DNA of 64,000 nt from 73-13 sp035556075 (GTDB lineage: Bacteria; Actinomycetota; Actinomycetes; Actinomycetales; Microbacteriaceae): the NCBI GenBank assembly GCA_035556075.1, contig DATMFQ010000041.1:11569-75568 (forward strand), read 5' to 3'. How positions within the stretch are numbered: position 1 is the stretch's first letter; each line of letters opens with the position of its first letter. Under the pieces are notes generated by a model that ran no database searches, was not told the DNA's origin, and was given only the letters and a program-made list of their open reading frames with translations. Positions 56,205-64,000 of the stretch are shown piece after piece. A program made the position numbers and the translations under genes.

Positions 56205-57929
56205 TCAGGGCGTCCGGCGGACCGTGATCGGCAGTCGGCGGTCACGTCCAAAGGCCATGCCCGAGATCTTCGGCCCGATCGCGCCCTGGCGCCGCTTCCA
56301 CTCGGCGCGGTCGACGAGGTCGGCGACCCGTTCGACGGTGGCCGCGTCAAAGCCCGCGGCCACGAGGTCCGCGCGACCGAGGCGGTGCCCGACGTAGCCG
56401 TCGAGGATCGCGTCGAGGAGCTCATACGGGGGCAGCGAGTCCTGATCGACCTGGTCGGGACGCAGTTCCGCCGAGGGCGGTTTCGTGATCGAGGCCTCGG
56501 GGATCGGCGGGGTCTGACCGCGCACGGCCGCCGCGGCGTTGCGCCAGCGGGCGAGCGCCCACACGAGTGTCTTCGGGACGTCCTTGATCGGGGCGAACCC
56601 GCCGACCGAGTCGCCGTAGATCGTCGAGTAGCCGACCGAGAGCTCCGACTTGTTGCCGGTCGTCAGGACGAGATGGCCGGCCTGGTTCGACTTCGCCATG
56701 AGGATGACGCCGCGAGCACGCGCCTGCACGTTCTCCGCCGCGACGCCCTCGAGCCCGAGCTGCGTTTCGAAGGGCGCGACGAGGTCGGCAATGGGCTCCG
56801 TGCTGTAGTGGAGCCCGAGCCGCTCGGCGAGGTCATCGGCGTCGGACCGGGAGTGCTCGGAGGACCACCGCGACGGCATCGAGACCCCGTAGACGCGGTC
56901 CCCGCCGATCGCGTCGACGGCGATCGCTGCGCACACCGCCGAGTCGATGCCGCCGGAGAGCCCGAGGATGACGGAGCCGAAGCCATTCTTCTCGACGTAG
57001 TCCCGCAGCCCGAGCACGAGCGCGCCCCACACCTGCTCGAGGTCGTCGTCATCAGCGACGAGTGCCGGGTGATCCGCGCCGGTGCAGGCCGCATTCGTGG
57101 CCTCATCCTCCGGTGCGGGAGGAATGCGGATCTCGGCCAGCAGCAGGTCCTCACGAAAGCGCGGCGCGCGCGCGAGCAGACTGCCGTCGACGTCCATGAC
57201 GAAGGAGTCCCCGTCAAAGACGAGGTCGTCCTGCCCGCCGACCAGGTTGACGTAGGCGACGGGCACGGCGAGCTCCGCGGCGCGGCGCGCCGCGAGCGGC
57301 AGGCGGAGGTCGTCCTTGTCCCGCTCAAACGGGGAGGCGTTGAGGACGAGCAGCAGGTCGGCGCCCGCACCGCGGGCATCGGCGACGGGACCGGCATCCA
57401 GCCAGAGGTCTTCGCAGATGATGAGCGCGACTCGAGCCCGGGCGGGCTCCGAGGCCGAGTCCGCGAGCGCGACGTCGAAGGTCGTGAGCTCGTCGCCGGG
57501 GATGAAGGTGCGGTACTCGTCGAAGACCCCGTAGTTCGGCAGGTGGTGCTTGACGGCGCGGTGGATGACGCGGCCGCGATGCAGCACCGAGGCGCAGTTC
57601 TGTGCGATGGCGACCGGCGCATTCCTCCCGTCTGGTGATGCCGGATGCGGCCCGTCGGGGTGACCGACGACGACGACGAGCTCGCCGAGGCCCGCGGCTG
57701 CGAGGCGCGCCGCGAGCGTCTCGACCGCCTCGGCGGCCGCCCGGAGAAATGCGGGCTGCGCGGCGAGATCCTCGATTGGATAGCCGCTCAGCGCCATCTC
57801 GCCGGTCGCGACGACCTGGGCGCCCGCGGCGGCGGCGGCCCGTGCCGCCTCGAGCACCTGGTCGGCGTTGCCGACGAGGTCGCCGACGATCGGATTTGTT
57901 TGCGCGAGCGCGAGACGGAGACTCACCAC
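56205..57929 (-). CDS. nadE: glutamine-dependent NAD synthetase
   Basis: NadE converts deamido-NAD to NAD, taking ammonia from glutamine. The N-terminal nitrilase-type amidase domain (about 1-260) has the Glu of ATGEMALSGYP (Glu44), the Lys of KHHLPNYGVFDE and the Cys of ALIICEDLW. The C-terminal synthetase has the PP-loop LGLSGGIDSAV, then SNQAGHLVLTTGNKSE and YSTIYGDSVGGFAPIKDV. It has 574 residues. I place the start at GTG 57929 because TAGGCT lies seven bases upstream; the next codon is another GTG, and longer frames run over glnA. Its -10 box overlaps that of glnA. Confidence 0.94.
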   Translation of the reverse strand: MVSLRLALAQTNPIVGDLVGNADQVLEAARAAAAAGAQVVATGEMALSGYPIEDLAAQPAFLRAAAEAVETLAARLAAAGLGELVVVVGHPDGPHPASPDGRNAPVAIAQNCASVLHRGRVIHRAVKHHLPNYGVFDEYRTFIPGDELTTFDVALADSASEPARARVALIICEDLWLDAGPVADARGAGADLLLVLNASPFERDKDDLRLPLAARRAAELAVPVAYVNLVGGQDDLVFDGDSFVMDVDGSLLARAPRFREDLLLAEIRIPPAPEDEATNAACTGADHPALVADDDDLEQVWGALVLGLRDYVEKNGFGSVILGLSGGIDSAVCAAIAVDAIGGDRVYGVSMPSRWSSEHSRSDADDLAERLGLHYSTEPIADLVAPFETQLGLEGVAAENVQARARGVILMAKSNQAGHLVLTTGNKSELSVGYSTIYGDSVGGFAPIKDVPKTLVWALARWRNAAAAVRGQTPPIPEASITKPPSAELRPDQVDQDSLPPYELLDAILDGYVGHRLGRADLVAAGFDAATVERVADLVDRAEWKRRQGAIGPKISGMAFGRDRRLPITVRRTP

Positions 57930-57947
57930 ACTCGATAGCCTAGGGAC
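57930..57947. promoter_or_regulatory. shared bidirectional -10 element of nadE and glnA
   Basis: Only 18 bases separate the two GTG starts. The 7-mer TAGCCTA at 57936-57942 reads TAGCCT on the plus strand (six bases before glnA) and TAGGCT on the minus strand (seven bases before nadE). The two boxes share five base pairs, so one symmetrical element probably serves both genes. Confidence 0.75.
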
Positions 57948-59297
57948 GTGAGTTCGATGGACAAGCAACGCGACTTCGTGCTCCGCACCATCGAGGAGCG
58001 GGGCGTGAAATTCGTCCGGCTGTGGTTCACCGATGTCCTCGGCACGCTTAAGTCGGTCGCCATCGCGCCCGCGGAGGTCGAGGGGGCCTTCTCCGAGGGG
58101 CTCGGCTTCGATGGCTCGGCCATCGAGGGCTTCACCCGGGCCTACGAATCGGACATGCTCGCCTACCCGGACCCGAACACGTTCCAGATCCTGCCGTGGC
58201 GTGGCGAGGTCGACCCGACCGCTCGGATGTTCTGCGACATCATGACGCCGGATGGCCAGCCGGCCGCGAGCGACCCCCGGCACGTCCTCAAGCGCGCGCT
58301 CGAGAAGGCCGCCGACCGGGGATTCAGCTTCTACACGCACCCCGAGATCGAGTTCTATCTGTTGAAGTCCTCAGCGCCGGGACCTGATGGTCGCCCGATC
58401 CCGGTCGACTCCGCCGGGTTCTTCGACAGTGTCCCCGGCGGCACCGCGCATGACTTCCGCCGCAGCTCCGTGCGGATGCTGGAGGACATCGGCATCTCCG
58501 TCGAGTTCTCCCACCACGAATCCGGGCCCGGGCAGAACGAGATCGACCTGCGCTACGCCGATGCCCTGACGATGTCGGACAACATCATGACCTTCCGCAC
58601 CGTCGTGAAGGAGGTCGCGATCGAGCAGGGTGTGTACGCGAGCTTCATGCCGAAACCATTCAACGACGAGCCCGGCAGCGGCATGCACACGCACATGAGC
58701 CTCTTCGAGGGCGACACGAACGCCTTCTTCGACCCGAGCGGTCACTACCAGCTCTCGGCGATCGGTCGCCAGTTCATCGCCGGGCTGCTGCGGCACGCAC
58801 CCGAGATCACCGCGGTGACGAACCAGTACGTCAACTCGTACAAGCGCCTGTGGGGCGGCGACGAGGCACCGGGGTACATCACCTGGGGACACAACAACCG
58901 CTCCGCACTCGTCCGCGTCCCGCTATACAAGCCCGGCAAGGGCCAGTCGGCGCGCGTCGAGTACCGCGCGATCGACTCCGCGGCGAACCCGTATCTCGCC
59001 TACGCGCTGCTGCTCGCGGCCGGGCTCAAGGGCATCGAGGAGGGCTACGAGCTGCCGCCGGAGGCGGAGGTCAACCCGTGGGACCTCACCGAGCTCGAGC
59101 GTCGCGCGCTCGGGTACCAGCAGCTGCCGGTGAGCCTCGACCAAGCGCTCCAATTCATGGAGGAATCCGAGCTCGTCGCCGAGACGCTCGGCGAGCAGGT
59201 CTTCAACTACGTGCTCCTCAACAAGCAGCAGGAATGGGCGGACTACCGCAGCCAGGTCTCGGCCTTCGAGATCGAACGGAACCTCTCCACCCTGTAG
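57948..59297 (+). CDS. glnA: glutamine synthetase, GlnA2-like, without the adenylylation tyrosine
   Basis: This type I glutamine synthetase would join ammonia and glutamate. Key blocks are GFDGSAIEGFTR, the GMHTHMSLFEGD metal/ammonia region, NQYVNSYKRLWGGDEAPGY and VEYRAIDSAANPYLAYA. The 449-residue length fits the GlnA2 class rather than the 470-residue GlnA1 class. The site corresponding to the adenylylated Tyr in NLYDLP reads VNPWDLTE, with Trp378, so GlnE cannot adenylylate it there. The start is GTG 57948, six bases after a TAGCCT box; the ATG at 57957 is less likely. It lies just upstream of glnE on the same strand and diverges from nadE. Confidence 0.95.
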   Translation: MSSMDKQRDFVLRTIEERGVKFVRLWFTDVLGTLKSVAIAPAEVEGAFSEGLGFDGSAIEGFTRAYESDMLAYPDPNTFQILPWRGEVDPTARMFCDIMTPDGQPAASDPRHVLKRALEKAADRGFSFYTHPEIEFYLLKSSAPGPDGRPIPVDSAGFFDSVPGGTAHDFRRSSVRMLEDIGISVEFSHHESGPGQNEIDLRYADALTMSDNIMTFRTVVKEVAIEQGVYASFMPKPFNDEPGSGMHTHMSLFEGDTNAFFDPSGHYQLSAIGRQFIAGLLRHAPEITAVTNQYVNSYKRLWGGDEAPGYITWGHNNRSALVRVPLYKPGKGQSARVEYRAIDSAANPYLAYALLLAAGLKGIEEGYELPPEAEVNPWDLTELERRALGYQQLPVSLDQALQFMEESELVAETLGEQVFNYVLLNKQQEWADYRSQVSAFEIERNLSTL

Positions 59298-59317
59298 AAC
59301 TGCCGCGCGGAGCCGAA

Positions 59318-62314
59318 TTGACCCAGTCGAGGACCGATTCCGGGCGCCCGGGATCACTCCGCGAACTCGCGCGCCTCGGCTTCGCGGGGCTGACAAGCGC
59401 GGCGGCCGGGATCCAGGCGCTCGGCGTGTCCGGCATCCTGCCGGCATTCGCACATGCGGCTGACCCGGACCAGGCGCTGGCGCTGCTGCAGCGACTGCTG
59501 GAGCGTGCACCCGAGCCGACGCGCCGACTGCTCGCGGAGGACGACACTGCCCAGCGGCTCATCCGGGTACTTGGGGCCTCGAGCGGGCTTGGCGACTTCC
59601 TGCTCCGACGTCCCGAGGAGATCCTGCCGTCCCTCGGGGCGGCATCCGTGCCGCGTGACGCGGCCACCTACCGCGCCTCGCTCGTCGAGGCGGTGCAGGG
59701 GCTCACCGGTGAGGCGGCGTGGGTGGCGCTGCGAGTGCGCTACCGCCGCGAGCTGACCCGGCTGGCGGCCTGGGACCTCGCCCAACCCTCCGGCACCGCC
59801 GCGCTCGCCGAGGTCGCGGCCGCGCTCGCCGACCTCGCGGGGGCCGCGCTCGACGCGGCGCTCGACGTCGCCCGGCGCGAGGTGTCTTACCCCGCCGAGG
59901 AGGTCGACTGGGTGCAGCTTGCCATTATCGGCATGGGGAAGACGGGCGGCCACGAGCTCAACTACCTCTCCGACGTTGATGTCATCTTCGTCGGCGGGCT
60001 CCGGGAGCCGGCCGGGGCCGCGGAAGCCGCCGAGTCGGTGGACGCGGCCGATGCCGATGCCCCGCCGATCACCGAGCACCGCGCCGTCGAGATCGCGACC
60101 CGACTCGCGATGCTGACGATGCGCGGGATCAGCGAGCTCGCGGTCGAGCCGGGGCTGTGGGAGGTCGATGCGAACCTCCGGCCCGAGGGCAAGGACGGTG
60201 CCCTCGTACGCACCCTCGAATCGCACCTCGTGTATTACGAGCGCTGGGCGCATTCCTGGGAGTTTCAAGCACTGCTCAAAGCCAGGGCGATCGCGGGCGA
60301 TCTCGAGCTGGGGCGGCGCTACGAGGCAGCGGTGGCGCCGCTCGTGTGGGCGAGCGCGCAGCGTGACGGCTTCGTCGAGTCAGTGCAGCGCATGCGGGAG
60401 CGGGTCACGCACCACATCCCCGCGGAGCAGGTCGACGTGCAGCTCAAGCTCGGCCCGGGGGGTTTGCGGGACATCGAGTTCACGGCCCAGCTGCTGCAGC
60501 TCGTCCACGGGCTCGCGGATGCGCGGGTGCGGGTCCGCGGGACGCTGCCCGCGCTCGAGGCGCTCGCCGAGCAGGGCTATGTCGGTCGGACGGAGGCCGC
60601 GGACTTCGCGGAGGAGTACCGCTTCCTTCGGCTGCTCGAGCATCGGCTCCAGCTCCGACAGCTGCGTCGCACCCACCTCATGCCGCGCGATGTGGACGAG
60701 CTGCGGGTGCTCGCGCGGGCGACGGGCCTCGCGAGCACCGCAGAGGAGCTCCGCGAGCGATGGCAGGGCGTCAAAGCCCGCGTCCGGAGCCTCCACGAGC
60801 GGCTCTTCTTCCGCCCGCTGCTCGGCGCCGTCGCAGCGCTCCCGGACGGCGCGGACGACTTCCGGCTCACGAGCGAGCAGGCCATCGCCCGGCTCGCCGC
60901 GATCGGCTTCCGCGACCCGCGGGGTGCCCTCGCCCACATCGCCGCACTGACCGACGGGGTCTCGCGCCGCGCCCGGATCCAGCGCAACCTGCTGCCGGTC
61001 ATGATCCAGTGGTTCTCCCAGGGAGCCGACCCCGACATGGGGCTGCTCACGTTCCGCCGGATCTCCGAGTCGATCGGGGACCAGCACTGGTATGGACGAA
61101 TGCTGCGGGACTCGGCCGGCGTCGCGCAGCGCCTCACCGAGGTGCTCAGCGGGTCGCGCTATGTCGCCCAGCTGTTCGAGCGGATCCCCGAGGCCGCCGC
61201 ATGGCTTGAAGACGATGACGACCTCCGCCCGCGACCGCTGACGACCCTGCTCGAGGAGCAGGAGGCGATCACACAGCGGTACGCGGGTGATCCCGAGGCG
61301 GCGATGCGAGCACTGCTCCACGCGCGGCGTCGCGAGATGCTCCGGCTCGCCATGTCGGCGATGCTCGGCGTGCTGACGATCGATGAGCTCGGACCGGGCA
61401 TCTCCGATGTCGCGACGACCCTGCTCGCCGGGGCGCTGCGGGTCGCGCACGGGCCCGGTGACGGCATCGAGATCGGGATCATCGCCATGGGTCGCTTCGG
61501 CGGCGCCGAACTCGGCTTCTCCTCGGACGCGGATGTCATGTACGTGTACCGGGATGCGGGGGCGGGTGACGAAGGCGCCGCGACGGCCGCGAGCATTGTC
61601 CACGCGATCGCGCGGCTGACCGAGGACATCGTCGTGCCGTTCGACATCGATCTCGCCCTGCGGCCGGAGGGCCGCAACGGCGCGGTCGTCCGCTCCCTCG
61701 AGTCCTACCGCGCGTACTACGAGCGGTGGTCACTGACCTGGGAAGCACAGGCACTGTTGCGTGCCCGGGTCCTCGTCGGCGATCCGGGGCTGCTCGCGGA
61801 CTTCGATGAGCTCATCGGGGCGGTGCGGTACCACGCGGACATGGATACGCAGCAGATCCGCGAGGTGAAGCGGATCAAGGCCCGCGTCGAGGCGGAGCGG
61901 CTGCCGCAGGGCGCCGACCCGGCGCGGCACCTCAAGCTCGGGCGGGGCTCGCTCTCCGACGTCGAGTGGCTCGTCCAGCTCCTCCAACTCCAGCACGCGC
62001 GGGAGGTGCCCGAGCTGCGGACGACCTCGACCCTCGGCGCGCTCGCCGCCGCGGTGTCGGCCGGTTTCATCGACGAGCCCGATGCCGCGCTGCTCAGGGA
62101 GGCCTGGCTGCTCGCCTCCAATGTCCGCTCGGCGGTCACCTTGTGGAGCGCGAAGGCGGGGGACCTGCTTCCGACGGATCGGGTCGCGCTCGAGGGTATC
62201 GCGCGGCTCATGGGCTACCCGCCGGGTTCGGCGACGGCCCTCGAGGAGGACTACCTCCGGGTGACCCGTCGCGCTCGGCGCGTGTTCGAGCGCCGCTTCT
62301 TCGATACCCACTGA
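59318..62314 (+). CDS. glnE: glutamine synthetase adenylyltransferase/deadenylase
   Basis: GlnE adds AMP to, or removes it from, glutamine synthetase according to nitrogen status. Two nucleotidyltransferase domains are visible. The first has GMGKTGGHELNYLSDVDVIF near residue 205, and the second has AMGRFGGAELGFSSDADVMY near residue 724. RPEGKDGALVRT and RPEGRNGAVVRS are the matching second motifs. It has 998 residues. The start is uncertain: TTG 59318 is chosen because GGAG lies five bases upstream and it follows glnA by 20 bases. Since the adjacent GlnA lacks the target Tyr, the substrate is probably another GlnA encoded elsewhere. Confidence 0.95.
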   Translation: MTQSRTDSGRPGSLRELARLGFAGLTSAAAGIQALGVSGILPAFAHAADPDQALALLQRLLERAPEPTRRLLAEDDTAQRLIRVLGASSGLGDFLLRRPEEILPSLGAASVPRDAATYRASLVEAVQGLTGEAAWVALRVRYRRELTRLAAWDLAQPSGTAALAEVAAALADLAGAALDAALDVARREVSYPAEEVDWVQLAIIGMGKTGGHELNYLSDVDVIFVGGLREPAGAAEAAESVDAADADAPPITEHRAVEIATRLAMLTMRGISELAVEPGLWEVDANLRPEGKDGALVRTLESHLVYYERWAHSWEFQALLKARAIAGDLELGRRYEAAVAPLVWASAQRDGFVESVQRMRERVTHHIPAEQVDVQLKLGPGGLRDIEFTAQLLQLVHGLADARVRVRGTLPALEALAEQGYVGRTEAADFAEEYRFLRLLEHRLQLRQLRRTHLMPRDVDELRVLARATGLASTAEELRERWQGVKARVRSLHERLFFRPLLGAVAALPDGADDFRLTSEQAIARLAAIGFRDPRGALAHIAALTDGVSRRARIQRNLLPVMIQWFSQGADPDMGLLTFRRISESIGDQHWYGRMLRDSAGVAQRLTEVLSGSRYVAQLFERIPEAAAWLEDDDDLRPRPLTTLLEEQEAITQRYAGDPEAAMRALLHARRREMLRLAMSAMLGVLTIDELGPGISDVATTLLAGALRVAHGPGDGIEIGIIAMGRFGGAELGFSSDADVMYVYRDAGAGDEGAATAASIVHAIARLTEDIVVPFDIDLALRPEGRNGAVVRSLESYRAYYERWSLTWEAQALLRARVLVGDPGLLADFDELIGAVRYHADMDTQQIREVKRIKARVEAERLPQGADPARHLKLGRGSLSDVEWLVQLLQLQHAREVPELRTTSTLGALAAAVSAGFIDEPDAALLREAWLLASNVRSAVTLWSAKAGDLLPTDRVALEGIARLMGYPPGSATALEEDYLRVTRRARRVFERRFFDTH

Positions 62315-62378
62315 GCCACCGCATTCGTCCCTGTCCGCACGTGCTTGCCGTGTTTCGCCGGGTGTCAGTGGTGCTCGA

Positions 62379-62384
62379 TACGAT
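62379..62384 (+). promoter_or_regulatory. candidate -10 box for the helicase gene
   Basis: TACGAT lies nine bases before the ATG at 62394 with no clear ribosome site. A start a few bases after the box would leave almost no leader. Confidence 0.4.
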
Positions 62385-62393
62385 CGAGGTCCC

Positions 62394-64000
62394 ATGTCGC
62401 TCGCCACCGGTCTCAGCCCCGCCTACCCGGAGCGAGCACCCTGGGGCACGGCGGGGGCGCTGCGCGCCTGGCAGGAGGAGGCGCTCGCTGCGTACTTCGA
62501 GCGCGAGCCGCGTGATTTCCTCGCCGCGGCGACCCCGGGTGCCGGCAAGACGACGTTTGCTCTCCGCCTCGCGGCGACCCTGCTGCAGCGCCACAGCATC
62601 GAGCGCGTGACCGTCGTCGCGCCGACTGAGCACCTCAAGTTGCAGTGGGCCGACGCGGCGGCCCGCGCCTCGCTCCACCTCGACCCCCGCTACCGCAACG
62701 GTGACGCCTGGGGCCGCCGTCGCCGCGATCACGGGATGGTCGTCACCTACGCGCAGGTCGCCGCCGACCCCGCACTCCACGCGCGGATCACCGCGTCGGC
62801 TCGCACTCTCGTCATCCTTGACGAGGTGCACCACGGCGGCGACAGCCGGTCCTGGGGGGACGGCATTCGCGACGCCTTCGGCGGGGCGGAGCGGCGACTC
62901 TCGCTGACCGGCACCCCATTTCGCAGCGACGACTCGCCCATCCCATTCGTCGAGTATGCGCGCGACGCGCAGGGCGGGCTCACGAGCCTGACCGACTATC
63001 GCTACGGCTATGGTCGGGCGCTGCGTGATGGGGTCGTCCGCCCCGTGGTGTTCCTCGCGTATCAGGGAGGAATGCGGTGGCGCACCCGCACCGGCGAGGA
63101 GGTCGAGGCGCGGCTCGGCCAGCCCGACACGAAAGACGTCATCTCCCAGGCGTGGCGCACGGCGCTCGACCCCGGCGGGGAGTGGATCTCCGCGGTGCTG
63201 CGCTCAGCGCATCAGCGGCTCGAGCACGTCCGTCACGCGGTGCCGGATGCCGGTGGCCTCGTCATCGCGACCGATCAGCGCGCGGCGCGCGCCTACGCCG
63301 AGCTGTTGCAGGAGATCACGGGGGAGCCGCCCGTCGTCGTGCTGTCCGACGATGTCGGGGCCTCGGACCGCATCGACGCCTTCGCGCGCGGGGAGCAGCG
63401 CTGGCTCGTCGCGGTGCGGATGGTCTCGGAGGGGGTCGATGTGCCGCGGCTGTCGGTCGGCGTGTATGCGACGAGCGCGGCGACGCCGCTGTATTTCGCG
63501 CAGGCTATTGGCCGGTTCGTGCGGGCGCGGCGCCGCGGCGAGACGGCATCGGTCTTCCTGCCATCGGTGCCGCAGCTGCTCGCGCTCGCTGCCGAGCTCG
63601 AGCGCGAGCGCGATCACGCGATCGGCGCGCCGGGTGATGACGGACTGCTCGATGACGGCCTCCTCGAGTCGGCGGAGCGGGAAGAGCAGGCATCGGATGC
63701 GCTTCTCGAGGAGTTCGAGTGGCAGGCGCTCGAGTCGAGCGCGGAGTTCGCGCACGCCCTCTACGACGGCGATGAGTATGGCTTCGCCGCATTCACTGGG
63801 GGCGAGGACGAGCTCGACTTCCTGTCGATTCCGAGCGTGCTCTCGCCGGACGAGCTCCGTGACGCGCTGCGCCACCGGCAGGCGCGGCAGTCCCGCCGGA
63901 TGGACGCCAGGCCGCCGCAGGCGCCCCCATCCGCCCCGCAGGCCATGCACCGCACGCTCGCGGAGCAGCGCTCCCTGCTCCATTCCCTCGTCGGCATGCA
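62394..64000 (+). CDS. superfamily II DEAD/DEAH-box helicase (3' end beyond window)
   Basis: The frame runs open to the end of the window, 535 complete codons. It is a DEAH/ResIII-type superfamily II ATPase that would unwind or translocate on nucleic acid. Motif I is ATPGAGKTT near residue 48, motif Ia VVAPTEHLKLQW, motif II LDEVHHGG (DEVH) near 143, motif III LTGTPFRSDD, motif V RMVSEGVDVPRLSVG and motif VI QAIGRFVRARR. After about residue 425 an acidic Leu/Glu region follows. Relatives are usually described as DEAD/DEAH helicases of unknown specific role in actinobacteria. The ATG at 62394 follows a TACGAT box. Confidence 0.92.
   Translation, partial: MSLATGLSPAYPERAPWGTAGALRAWQEEALAAYFEREPRDFLAAATPGAGKTTFALRLAATLLQRHSIERVTVVAPTEHLKLQWADAAARASLHLDPRYRNGDAWGRRRRDHGMVVTYAQVAADPALHARITASARTLVILDEVHHGGDSRSWGDGIRDAFGGAERRLSLTGTPFRSDDSPIPFVEYARDAQGGLTSLTDYRYGYGRALRDGVVRPVVFLAYQGGMRWRTRTGEEVEARLGQPDTKDVISQAWRTALDPGGEWISAVLRSAHQRLEHVRHAVPDAGGLVIATDQRAARAYAELLQEITGEPPVVVLSDDVGASDRIDAFARGEQRWLVAVRMVSEGVDVPRLSVGVYATSAATPLYFAQAIGRFVRARRRGETASVFLPSVPQLLALAAELERERDHAIGAPGDDGLLDDGLLESAEREEQASDALLEEFEWQALESSAEFAHALYDGDEYGFAAFTGGEDELDFLSIPSVLSPDELRDALRHRQARQSRRMDARPPQAPPSAPQAMHRTLAEQRSLLHSLVGM

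Noticed and set aside
57930..58340. Long N-terminal extension of nadE
   Set aside because: It would run antisense over the well-conserved glnA start; the amidase domain begins right after GTG 57929.
58850..59317. Upstream extension of glnE inside glnA
   Set aside because: It lies in another frame of glnA and has shadow-type composition; the TTG at 59318 has a ribosome site and gives the usual length.
1..64000. CRISPR arrays, transposases, integrases, phage genes, toxin-antitoxin or anti-phage systems
   Set aside because: I looked on both strands and saw no repeat-spacer pattern, no terminal inverted repeats with transposase motifs and no defence-gene signatures. The window is core genome.

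Overview
The window is GC-rich, close-packed chromosomal DNA of an actinobacterium, most likely order Micrococcales and possibly near Microbacteriaceae; the family cannot be fixed from sequence alone. Evidence for the phylum is the gene order. The block fadD15-type ligase / PlsC / class II DAHP synthase / PknL-type kinase / Rv2175c-type protein / prenyl synthase / DUF3040 / mraZ-dcw-ftsZ-yggS-sepF-yggT-divIVA runs in the same order as the Mycobacterium tuberculosis Rv2187-Rv2145c region. The block nif3 / zinc-ribbon-like protein / RNase HI / panB / glnA2-type / glnE resembles Rv2230c-Rv2221c. I found no insertion sequence, prophage, integrase, CRISPR array or restriction-modification gene, so this is core rather than accessory DNA.

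Layout. 1-5.9 kb: ParA (cut by the window edge), pyruvate carboxylase, a MinD/EspI-like ATPase and a peptide deformylase. 5.9-15.2 kb: lipid activation and acylation (fadD, plsC), aroG, the kinase pknL with a LysM transglycosylase-like protein, an Rv2175c-like protein, a polyprenyl synthase and a DUF3040 membrane protein. 15.3-31.8 kb: the division and cell wall cluster mraZ-rsmH-ftsL-ftsI-murF-mraY-murD-ftsW-murG-murC-ftsQ-ftsZ-yggS-sepF-yggT-divIVA, with a three-repeat MraZ operator at its head and without murE. 31.8-39.7 kb: lspA, rluD, dnaE, hisD, nrdR, pyrD. 39.7-45.5 kb: tRNA-Asn and a four-gene oligopeptide ABC transporter with a strongly structured leader. 45.5-52.6 kb: second deformylase, NIPA/DMT-like transporter, CAU-anticodon tRNA, apt, a membrane-lipase fusion, EamA transporter, nif3, a cysteine-poor zinc-ribbon relative and RNase HI. 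52.7-53.1 kb: RNase P RNA. 53.1-64 kb: ppgK, map, two small proteins, panB, nadE, glnA, glnE and the start of a superfamily II helicase that runs off the window.

How it works together. The central 16 kb makes lipid II and builds the divisome: RsmH, FtsL and FtsI, the Mur ligases, FtsW, FtsQ and FtsZ, then SepF and DivIVA for ring anchoring and polar growth. PknL and the LysM protein form a neighbouring wall-signalling pair. The 53-62 kb part joins nitrogen assimilation (GlnA, GlnE), NAD and pantothenate synthesis, and polyphosphate-dependent glucose phosphorylation.

The two most striking genome-level signals are regulatory or DNA-level. First, about twenty genes have a TANNNT -10 box only 6-9 bases before the start codon, which predicts leaderless mRNAs. 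In two divergent pairs (nadE/glnA and map/the 65-residue gene) the opposing -10 boxes overlap or interlock within 11-18 bp. Second, the heptamer CGCATTC/GAATGCG is strongly over-represented in all frames and in non-coding DNA. No stretch above 300 bases lacks a gene; the longest non-protein interval is occupied by RNase P RNA.
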